A stretch of DNA of 64,000 nt from positions 2,418,001 through 2,482,000 of the forward strand of contig NADL03000602.1 in NCBI GenBank assembly GCA_002205965.3. Reading direction: 5' to 3'. The notes beneath the pieces are model-generated. The model was not told the origin of the DNA, made no database searches, and saw nothing but the letters and a program-made list of their open reading frames with translations. Both the position numbers and the translations under genes were made by a program. Source of the DNA: Kappaphycus alvarezii. Lineage: Eukaryota > Rhodophyta > Florideophyceae > Gigartinales > Solieriaceae. Below, piece after piece: positions 53,767-64,000 of the stretch; the first letter of the stretch is position 1, and the number at the start of each line of letters is the position of its first letter.

Positions 53767-55547
53767 CGATATCTAAGCTCCGGTACAAATTTACTGGATA
53801 CCAACCCACATATCTACCACAGAAAATTAAACCCCCATTTACACTGTACATCAAGAAAGGAGCCTTCGCTGGCTATGTGGACCAGCGACAAGTGGGTGCA
53901 GTAATTGCTTGCTTTAAAACGGTCACTGCAAAAGTATTGGGGCACAGCTCTCGATTGTACGATGGGTTCGGTCCATACGTTCGCCAAAAGGAACCCGATG
54001 GCAAAAAATACCATGCACACAACGCGGGTGTTGATCGTGCTTGTGCTTTTGCCTGTCGCGGAGGCGTGAGCTCTTGAGAAAGACCTTGTGCTTGTGTCAA
54101 TTCTTGAGCTTTTATTAGAGACTGGATGAACAGTGCTTCTGCTTGTGCTTTGCTGGAGTTTGGGTTGCTGTGTTTACGGATGAGTTTAAAGCTTTCCCTG
54201 GCTTTACAGCTGATCGTCGAGGGAAGCATTCCCTTCTTAAATTCCGGAATCTCAAGACACGAGTCTCGGCGTTTGTTCTACAGTAAATGGCGGTCACGCT
54301 GAATCAACAAAAACTGAGCACATTCCCCACCACTTGGCCTGCTCACGACGCTCATGCGCGAGCCCCTTCTAAACATTAAAATAACCCGCAGATTTCCCCT
54401 TTTGAAACCTATGAAATAAAATACCTCTTTTTCTCTTAAGACGCAGTAAACCAACCCGATCTACCCCTTTGAACACGGTTGAGAGCCTGGTTTGCAGAAA
54501 CCTGCTCTATTGAAAAAGGACCCGACAGTAGGTGGGCGAAAGTAGTTGAGAATTAGTCAGGGGCGCTGGAGTAGGCTGAGGATATCGATTTCTAGAAATC
54601 AAGAATACGCTAGTATTCATCAAGAGGCAATAGTTGAAATCAGTTTGCATAACATCCCGCGGGGTTGAACAATTTTGAAAATTTCTGACAATTTCAAATG
54701 GCTTTTGGGGCAACCCTAATTTCTAGAAAGCGTACGGTACTTCCTCCCCGATTACGGCTAGCAGCTACTTCCTACTTGGTGGTCACGCTCCATTGTTGTA
54801 TTGTAGATCTTGACACATGGTTTGAATGCAAATTCGTAGGACTCCAAACCTTCGCACCATTCGCAGTAAACCAACCCCTGCCATTGTAATTAAGTATACC
54901 AACCCATTCAAGTAAACCTAATTTACCCCTGTCATTGCTCTTATCAGGAAAATTAAGTACACCAACCCATTCAAATAAACCCCTGTGTCTGTATGCCCTT
55001 TTGAGTAGATTGTGATTTTCTGGCATACTATAGGACAAAAATTAATCTATCTTCCAAGAGTAAAACACTCAAAGCTTCCACCCATTCTAATCAAGAAGAA
55101 ATTTTACTTCATTGAGTTTCTATCGTGTACACTGCAGGACTGACTGTACGGCTAACGACTAACCGGATGTTCCACGTTAGGCACGTGCAGTGGGGCTCGC
55201 GATAGAATCGCCATTGCAACAGAGGACCCTATTCATACCTGATTGTTTTAGGTTTGTTACAGTGGGGTATTCAAGACTATGCATGTTGCACCTGCATATT
55301 TCTGTGGTAAAGTAATTCAGGTAGGACCACAGTGTGCAACTAATGCGGTGATAAATACGTCTGCGGATAGGATATGTTTCGACATTTTTCGGGCAAGTAT
55401 TTTGGACCGAATAGAGACTCTAAAATTGAAATAAGATGTATATGGACCGGATGGCCTTTAAACATGCAAGGGAAAAAAGGGGGTTAATTTACTGTGGTAG
55501 ATATGTGGGTTGGTATCCAGTAAATTTGTACCGGAGCGTAGATATCG
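53767..55547. mobile_element. 1.78-kb element with ~70-bp terminal inverted repeats
   Basis: 53,767-53,836 and 55,479-55,547 are reverse complements, nearly perfect (CGATATCTA[A/C]GCTCCGGT..., then TACTGGATACCAACCCACAT..., ACCCCC). TA flanks both ends (53,765-53,766 and 55,548-55,549), compatible with a TA target duplication as in Tc1/mariner relatives. The inside has no recognisable transposase; the longest frame is 118 codons on minus (54,229-53,873). A ~60-bp near-tandem duplication (ACCAACCCATTCAAGTAAAC / ACCAACCCATTCAAATAAAC) is at about 54,895-54,985. Non-autonomous by appearance. Confidence 0.8.
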
Positions 55548-55549
55548 TA

Positions 55550-58500
55550 TCATTGCATGCAATAATGCGTCGTCTTATGCTGCCGATGGAGAATTACGCA
55601 GTTTTTGATTTTAATGTACTCGGTTCCATTCGTTTTCGAACAACCAGTGCAAGCATGCCAACTCAGCTGAAAGCGTTGCTGTTCATTCTTTGACTTTCGC
55701 TGTTGAGACCTAAATCTAAGCTAAGCAGCGACAAGAATGGAGGTAATCCATCAATGTTCTCCTGTAAGAAGACGTCAGGGAATGTAAGGAGGAGCATGCT
55801 GGGTTGAGTTACACTCTTATGTTTGAATTCCGTTTGGGTAAATGTGAGGTGCGTCTTTAAAAATTCATTCATAGTTTATTTCAGTTGCTATTGGAGATTC
55901 AAGATTTTCGAACGCTGCTTTTTGCCCTATCCAAACACATATAAACTTTATTTGACGCAGACTGTATAAATTTTATTTTACTTTCACTGTGTATTTTCGC
56001 CCACTTATAACGATGACTACATGGGAATTTTCAGTTATAGCTGATAGTATTTCTCGCGGTGCATGAAATAGAACTGAACGATTTTGGATAAGCTCAAAAG
56101 ACCCCAATTCATTACGTTCTAGAAAAAAAGAGCTTTATATGTAATAGATTCAGAATTAATTCATCCTCTCCAATCATCCGCTGTAACTGAACCTCAAAAA
56201 TATACGCAGTCAGTGTTTAATCGAACGGTGCAGTATTATTGTTTTGATTATATTTTACAACTTTTGAGTTTGGTGATGGTAATTTTCAGTTTAATATTTA
56301 TAGGAACAACCGCAATATTACCGAAATTTCCGATACAATACGGTCTTATTTAGCATAAAGTTGTCATTCTTCTCATGCTTCAAAATAAATTAGAACTTCA
56401 GACAAAAATTTCCTCATAAAATCTATTCAAACTGTCATTAATATTACTTTACTTTGAAACTACTCGCCAATAAATCAGCGTTGTATGTCTATTGACCTTT
56501 TCAGTTGTTTTCGAGAAGTGCCATATGCTCACCATCATTTACGATTCTCATTGCCGTGACAAACGGTGTTACGGTTTGACGATTAAATTAATATCTGCAA
56601 GATACCCATCGTTCGCTCAACTCGAACCTTCTATCGCCCGAAATTCGTTCATCTTCGCCTCTGAGAGTCAAAATATTTAAAGAAGTGCTAAAACTCACCT
56701 CTCAGACCCAATCCTCTAATCGATTTCTATTTGTGTATTTTGCAAGAGTTTGTTTGCTTATCTATGTCTATGTGTCCATATGTGTATTTCAATTGGTTTT
56801 TTCTCATCTATTTTCGCATTCTGAACGGCTCCAAACTACTTCTCTAAATAAAAATTGGTTCCAATGGAACTGCCATAAGTGCAATGTGCATATGTGCGCA
56901 GGTGAATAAGATTGTTATCAATGTTGCACTTTGAAACCAAAGAATGGATATATCGATGAAAATCAGTGCTTTATACCCTTAATGCACAATTCCGCACATG
57001 AGGACACTCAAATCGAAGAAAAGTTCAGATGGAAGGCACAAAATTTTTCCATTGATCTGGAGCATACTACAGTAAAAGTGTCTCAAAGAGCTAGGTCCTT
57101 GCTTTGTTGAATTTTTCAAAAATGAATCAGTGTGTCAAAGATAAAGACCACGTAGAATATTATAGTTGATTCTGAAATTTAAAAAGTTACATTTTAATGC
57201 ATAACGTTCCATATTTGTGTACTGGTAACAATGAATTAAGCTGATATTTGCTCCAGAGCCCAAACCTACTGCTTGTACATGATGATTAAATATTTTGATG
57301 GCCTTATAAAACAAAAAACGATTAGAACGGAACAATTCACAAACCTTTGAATATACATATATTGTGTACTCAAAAAGAAATATATATCCAAGAAAATACA
57401 GTAAGACATGAAAAATATGATTAGACATAAATGTTCTACAAAAATGGATGATAGTACATTATGAATGCTTACTTAACACATCAGGGAATAACAACCTAAG
57501 AAAATGAATTAGGCAAAATTTAAAATTAAGTCATCAAACCAATTAATTCAAGGCTTCCAAATTGCGCTACTGTACATTTGACCTAACATGATCCTCACAA
57601 ACGGTACTTCAGAGCCAACTAACTAAAACTTTTTGTGCAATAAGCGTGAATAAGAGAGCATTGACAGAGCGAAATAGAGCCGGATCCTAAAGCGCTCATC
57701 AGATTTTAGTTGTTGCAACTCTCAAGACTACTAACTTTGAAAGTGCAATTAGTTTCCTTCAGAAATAATTGAAATAGGAAAAATCATAACTCTAGAATTT
57801 TAATGTGTTTTAGATAAATTTTTGGAGCCTGAAGTGTGCCCCAGGAGGGAGACCTTGAGTGTTTGGAGTTCAGAACTACCGTACCGGCTAGCTGAAACTT
57901 TTTTAAATGCTAATGAATGCTTTAAGCAGTGCTAGGATCGCCACGTAGCCCAAAAGTCTTTGCAGTATAAGCACTGACTCAAGTTTCTGGGTTCATGGTA
58001 CAAAACCAGCTTCAAACGTTTATAAAACATTTTTGCGTGCTCATAGTAAACATGTAAATTAGAAGAGAACAGCCTAAGATTCAGTATCACCTCTCCGTTT
58101 GTATCATATTCAAAATGATCACATCTTCGTGTATCTTAAGGTGCTTAAGTGACTTTTTCGGCCAAAATGCATGCAAATGTTATACTATTTCGTCTCAAAA
58201 CGCAAAATAATTAATTTTATGACAGTAATGGCTCAAAACCACATCCAAAATTATAAAAGGACTAAAATCTGAGTCTAAGTTTCAAAAATGACCTCTAGTA
58301 TAAATGAATGGGTTCGATATGATCTCTGGTCAGCCGATCTGAAAGATAGAAGTATAAAATACTACCTAAAGGATGCAGAGGTGCAATGAAGTGATGAGTT
58401 ACGATGCCTTCTTTTTGTCTGATAACATGCATCGAAGCCTTTAGATATCCATTATATTTAGCACAAACAAGCAATGAACCAAAAAATTGCGTAAATCCTT

Positions 58501-60176
58501 TGCAATGATAGTTACATAGATTTTTTGGTAGGATATGACAGTTAAAAATGAGGACGAAGCGGAAAATTTTCGTGCAATATACCCAACACTCCAATAAGAG
58601 CTAACCCTGCAAAAAAATCTCCATATCGCCCTGGACAAAATGACCGCGGGAACAGCAGCCCATTACGGCTAGCAAAATTTAAAGTGAAAATGATAGTATA
58701 ACAAGAGAGCTGAACTTTTTGGATAATTTTATTGAAAAGAAGATTGATAATCTTGGAGCGAGGATAATCAATAAAAGTATGGAAAATTATAATTTAGATG
58801 TGAGTAGGAACCAAGATTTAGTTGATATAATAGGTTTTGATGATAAATAATATATCAGACGAAAAGTCAGCTATCAGAAGAAATTTTATGGAGGAAAGCT
58901 AAGTACTGTGGCCTCAACTGTAAACCTTGAAAAGTTAGCATATTTTTGTTAGGCAGTTGAAATCAGACAGCTTCCCAAGATTTGCACAAAAAGCCGAAAT
59001 GTCTTAGAAAAGGAGCAAATTAAGGCGAAAAGAAACCACAAAATAGAACCTGTTGCAATGTACGACCATCTAATGAGTAGACACGTGTAGTTCAAACTAT
59101 ATGTCAAGTAATTTGTCAATCTTTTAGAAGAAATATCATATTTGGCATTCCAGTCGTAGGAGAGAAATTATTTGGTCTTAGCTCGTCTAAAAATCATCAA
59201 GTAGTTCAATATGTAACTCTGTTCTAATATTTTTGTCCTTAAATAAGTTATAAATCGTATTACGGCCACTTTGATTATATATAGGGAAATATCTAAGGGT
59301 TTCCCGGTATTATTTCAAAGTAGGGAGAAAAAGGACCCTTTAAGCATCATCATGACGACTTTTAGCGCTCTTGAAGAGTCGTTGAAAATTGTCTGAATCG
59401 GCTAAAGTTTTAAATATGACTGTCAATGATGCTAATTTTTAAAAACTAAAATAGATGTTTTATCATAAAATTTCCATTCCAAGATTGAGAATAGTTTATG
59501 CCCAGAGAAAATTACTTTTTCAGAACCACTTGAAAATTGATAAAGAATATATGTATCAAAATTTTGTACGCAGTCAAAAATTTTCCTGGAATAAAGCCCT
59601 AACTAAATATTGTGTGAAATTAGTGAGATAAGAAATTATGAGTATTGAGGGCTTCATAAAGGAGGTGAGAATAATTTAGGGGTAGCTTGGTCGGCAGATA
59701 AAGGGAAAGCAAACTGTTTAGATTAAAGATAGGATAAATAGTAATATTGTTGGGAACAGTATTTTTCTAAAAATTAGGTGTGAAAAAAAAGGGTACAATA
59801 GTTCTTGGAGTCATTACTTGGATTAAGTGAAAAATGGAAAAACTGGAAAACCAAAAATACCTTTTGAAATATTAATATACGTATCTTGCTCAGTGGAAGG
59901 ATGAAAAAACCGGAGTCTCGCTTTTTTGCATGCCGAATATTCTCATACTATCGGTAAAATGTATGTAGCAATATCTGAGTTACCAAATTGTTGTTAAATT
60001 TGTTCTTCATTTATTCTTGAGGTCAGAAGAATGCTATGTGTGAAATTAAATCATTTATTTTTTCCTTAAGAAGTTTGTATACAAATTATTTTTTTCTTTA
60101 ACAATTAGACCTCTCAATACAATTTAGGGGGCCATAGTAACGGACACTAGACCAGTCTCTTCGGCAAGTGCACACC
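55550..60176. other. AT-rich, gene-poor desert
   Basis: Markedly AT-rich compared with the 41-49 kb island. No ORF above 100 codons and no recognisable domain on either strand. No tandem satellite seen. Confidence 0.6.
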
Positions 60177-61190
60177 ATGACATCCACCGCTCACGCTCAA
60201 GCTATGAAGAACGCTGAATAGACTGACCTCCGCCTCTCCACACTTGAACCGAACATTTAAAACCTGACAACTGCATAAGAAACAACTGCCAACGTCCTCA
60301 ACGACCTGCAGAAGACACAGTCTATTTCATACGAAGTCATCCATCAGAACACGTGAAATATTGGCCTCTTCATTGAAAACTTTGGCGCCAAGTTAGGTGC
60401 CCAGAGCGTCGCTCTCAGGGAGCAACAAGATCTCCGAGCAGCCCGGGCAGCTGATCAACTCTCTCTCCAAACCAATGAAACTAACTCTCTTCTGAATGCC
60501 TCCCGAAAAGGATTACTCTCCCACACTGCGGCATTCAAAGCCTTCTTCAAGCCTGCAGCAACCGTAATTTAAAAAATTACCCGTGAACACTCACATTCGC
60601 CACCACAAACATCAGACATGAAACCTTATATCACCCCACAACAGTAAAGTGGCCCAGGAATCGTGTGATCGTCGTATGGATCGATACCACTGATGCCGTT
60701 AACGACGGTCCAACGACGACGTACCTGACGGCGATATATTAAGACTATTTATGTATTTCGAAGCGAGACCGCATCGCTACCCTCAAGGAGGCACTCCAAA
60801 ACTCTGTACTCTGAAGCGAATCTCGCCTCCTCCGGAGTTATGCTCGACATGAGGGCCGACATACTGGAATTCTACAGTTCTTTTTTGACCAGAGAGTACT
60901 CCCGTTTCCGTTTTAGAAGATGTCTAGCGCCATTGGGCATCGCATTCCGCCAACATACGACCCGTTGCCCCTCCTAATCCATGGCGATATCGTTCTCCTG
61001 CACCCCGTAGCAGCCGTTCGAGCTTCATTGATCCCCAGGGCAGAGCCTTCCATCAACGTCAGCACCTAGCATTGCTTTCGCGTGTTACCCAAGAAATCGG
61101 AAACGGACTTTTCTTTCCAGTACTCAAAAGTGAACGGCATACACTAAAAAGCATTCCCCTGCAGCACCCTCACCTATACCTCAACCTTGT
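60177..61190 (+). pseudogene. decayed gag-like gene in a GC-richer island
   Basis: From ATG 60,177 (MTSTAHAQAMKNAE) one frame runs to TAA 60,570-60,572, with four in-frame stops on the way. It reads LQKTQSISYEVIHQN, IGLFIENFGAKLGAQSVALR, LRAARAADQLSLQTNETNSL and GLLSHTAAFKAFFKPA, a helical coiled-coil-like protein. Further frames beyond (for example IGHRIPPTYDPLPLLIHGDI near 60,935) continue the coding character to about 61,190. It resembles a retroelement gag in style, but no family is recognised. It stands out by base composition from the AT-rich DNA on both sides. Confidence 0.45.
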
Positions 61191-64000
61191 ACATTATTAA
61201 AGTATTCAACAAAAAAACTCATCAATGAATACAGTAAAATACTATAGTGGGGCAAACGTAGAGATTTTACGCAAGGGCAGTAGATTTCCAAGGTCTGTCT
61301 CCAGAAATGCCTTGATTAAAGTACCAAACTATATTGTAAATTCTTTTTGTCTCATTCTTTTGCTCTTCAATTAAATATAGTTCTGGTGACATCAGTTTCT
61401 TTGGAAATTAATAAATTCATTATGTACGGAATATCGTACTGTAAAATTGCGGCGATCCAAACTGTATGGCAGTCTAACGTATGCAGGGAATTTAATTTTG
61501 TGATTCTCTCAGACTATTGTAATATCTGCGAGTCTTCGGACAAGGGGGCTATTAAATACAGAATTGTAGTCCTTATGTATTAGAGGAGTGTCTACTAATA
61601 AGATTATGATAAATGTCATACAAATTTTGTTCAAAAATTATTATTCAGAATAATTGCAAATATATAACTTCGATTGAACCCTCAATTTAAAACTGTCCAC
61701 ATATTTTGAAATCCTTTTAATATTGATTTCATATCTTATTACAGCTTTAATATCGCAAAATCTAATATTTCTAATTTAAAAAATTCTCTTTTCTTTTCCT
61801 ATGTTAATTGAAACAAGCATGTGATTTTTATATATTCAAAATCAATTAGGGGTTTCATATCAAAAATCTTGAACTTTTCAAATCTAAGGCATTCCATTTT
61901 CAATTATTAAAGGGTAAACATGACCATATATATCCAAGAAATAGGTCATATTATTAGCGAACGAAATTATTCTCTTGTTACTGAAATGATTATTTTCCGC
62001 TGAATCCTTTTAAAATATAATGAAACAATTGTGATATGTAGAATCCACATTATTGCCTAAGTAAGAAGACAAAAATCGTCACAAACGCTAAAAGAGAGTA
62101 AGATACAGGATATTTGGGAAAATACATTTTGAATCCGCTACGGATGCTTAAGAATCCCTAATTCAAAAGCACATTAAGTAAATCTTTATCTTATTCAAAC
62201 TAAATTGTTTGTTCTTTCGGCTATAATTTTTGCTACTGAAATTGTGTAGCATTTATCCTGAATCTTTCAATTATTATATGTCAAAAATGGAAAGTATCTA
62301 AAAATTAAAACTATATTTCACTTCAAAGATGAGATAAGAACGCGTAAATAGATGACTGAATAATTCAGTTGTATTTTTATTATTTTGAAGTCATTATATA
62401 TCTGAATTATGTTAATAGTTTTCACTGTTGTACAGATTATAAAAAAAATTGAGTATAATATTAGGGTATAAAGCAACCCAGTTTCTTAACCTTTTGAATT
62501 TCAAGAGCATAAAATCTCTACTTTGGGGCTTGTTAAATGACGCAAAAGTGATATTCTTAGCTTCTAATACATCAAAGATATATATAGATACCATTTTCTG
62601 CTTCGAAGAAAGTTGTAATACAAATTGCTGATATAAGTAATACATTTTGTGGTGAAAACGTTTGATTAATGTGGGAGGGTGTGTTTATTTATTTAGACGT
62701 GGTTTTTTGAGTACCTTAAGATAAATTTATCATGATTTTCACTGATGTACTTAAAACTTCGTCTCTACGCATATAAATTAAAAATATTATTCGACACATC
62801 GTTTTTTTGGAAATTTTTTTCGAAGTTTAAAGCCCGTAATTCTTACATAAATGTTGTATGTTTGAAAGAATTTCACTCACAATAGATCAGTAACTTTTTG
62901 AGAAGCCTAAATTTACATACTATAGTTTTCTCTAGCTATAATACACACTTAATTAGTCTCACGTAAAATTCATTGCAACAAAATCTATTCTTTCACTTTA
63001 TTGTTCCGGGGAGCTTTCATAAAAAGAATGTTTCTTTTTTCGATAGTGAAACAGTATAAATACTCTTCAGCCATGAATTTTCAAGTTAAAAAGATTTGGA
63101 GTGGCCATTTATAGGTGAGGATAGACTATAACCACAAAAATTGAGCCTTTCAAATAATACAAGCATTCCAGCTCTTTGAATATGCACTGGAAAATAGATA
63201 ACTAATTCTGTAAATAATCCTCAAAGTTATTAATTGTATTCAAGAAAAACGTAATTAAAAAATGGAAAGCACTTCAAATTTTCCAAAATAAACACTTTCG
63301 GTTTTCGCTTATCCAATTGCAGCAAATAGAAAGCTTTGTTTTCTGAAATTTTCTGAAATTCCGATGTCATTGATAAAGACATTACAAGCTTTGCCTCGTA
63401 AAATATGATGAAAAGTACAACTTTATTTGAAAACTACCCCGAAGTCACAAGCAGATTGCTAACTTAAACTTCTTGATCGTTATTCCCTCTAGCATTTGCA
63501 AAAATTACTCGAACTTTCTATGTTACAAATACGTTATGACTACCATATAGCCAAATTAGAGCTTCAAAAGCCCATAAGCATTATCAGGGCAAATGGAAGG
63601 TTAAGTACAGTATAATACAGAGATTTGGAATTGAAGGGCGTATATATTGGCGTCCAGTTAACAGTTGATAAGGTTAGCGCCTCGTCGATTGAATTTGAGC
63701 TTTGGTCGAAAATCTATATGATATCGTCAAAAACGACTGTTTAAGAAGCTGTTTCAGTTGTTTTCAAGGTTGAAATCGGGGATTATAAAGTTATACTGCT
63801 TTGTATTGTGAATGCACTAAATCACCATCAATTTAGATAGAATCAGCGATGAAGAAATAAATACTGGAGAGAGAAAGTAAGTTAATATGAAGCTTTCATG
63901 ATCAATAAAATCGTGAGTCTTAATACTTTCGATCTATGGGTTTCACATACTGGAACACTGTCGTTTTAAGTACACTCAAAATTTCGATAACTCTTCTCGG
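61191..64000. other. AT-rich, gene-poor desert (continues past the window)
   Basis: No coding signal. TACAGTAAAATACTATAGT at 61,231-61,249 and TACAGTATAATACAG at 63,606-63,620 are isolated relatives of the TACTG motif. A direct 12-bp repeat TTTCTGAAATTT lies at 63,340-63,360. Confidence 0.6.

Noticed and set aside
55550..64000. Organelle-DNA insertion or centromere
   Set aside because: No organelle gene is readable and no satellite array is visible; AT-richness alone is not enough.

Overview
This is nuclear DNA of a plastid-bearing eukaryote. The host genes are compact and intron-poor: lumazine synthase and an SDR39U1-like epimerase carry plastid-type N-terminal extensions, a rubrerythrin-like protein has a mitochondrial-type presequence, and a bZIP factor has a single 94-bp GT-AG intron. 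A dense bed of decayed transposons surrounds a short gene island. A red alga (a florideophyte such as Chondrus) is my best guess, but this is inference from gene style and not a sequence match. Nothing bacterial, no CRISPR array and no rRNA or functional tRNA gene was seen.

Layout. 0.3-2.5 kb (-): decayed LINE-like reverse transcriptase (RT) element next to a 0.3-kb inverted repeat. 3.06-3.86 kb (-): broken C2H2 zinc-finger gene with a 19-bp minisatellite 5' of it. 4.7-5.5 kb: a LINE scrap and an old copy of an acidic-protein repeat. 6.6-7.8 kb (+): DDE transposase pseudogene. 8.0-9.3 kb (+): repeat A, which encodes the acidic protein. 9.4-14.3 kb (+): LINE-like remains. 14.5-26.5 kb (-): an almost complete Ty3/gypsy LTR retrotransposon (LTR 593 bp, gag, protease, RT, RNase H, integrase, then a very long extra ORF and an antisense ORF). 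It sits inside a second copy of repeat A, which resumes at 26.5 kb. 27.8-28.9 kb: LINE C-terminus. 29.0-31.7 kb: PIF/Harbinger element with terminal inverted repeats (TIRs) and TAA target duplications. 31.8-33.6 kb: LINE and copia scraps. 34.8-35.6 kb: decayed coiled-coil/SANT-like gene. 36.0-37.2 kb (-): Tc1/mariner pseudogene. 37.4-38.2 kb: LINE C-termini. 38.4-41.5 kb: a second, different Harbinger element with TIRs and TGA target duplications.

41.6-48.6 kb is the host gene island: TXNDC9/phosducin-like protein (+), SDR39U1-like epimerase (-), rubrerythrin-like protein (+), 6,7-dimethyl-8-ribityllumazine synthase (+) and a bZIP factor (-). I recognise no transposon in it. 49.8-52.3 kb is gene-free and studded with (TACTG)n/(CAGTA)n palindromes; the same palindromes lie in the divergent promoter at 43.8 kb. 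53.77-55.55 kb is a 1.8-kb element bounded by 70-bp inverted repeats. From 55.5 kb to the end the DNA is AT-rich and almost gene-free, with one GC-richer decayed gag-like island at 60.2-61.2 kb.

The strongest candidates for undescribed biology are: the acidic-protein repeat family, with three copies sharing a C-x2-C C-terminus; the two accessory ORFs of the gypsy element, one sense and one antisense; and the palindromic TACTG clusters.
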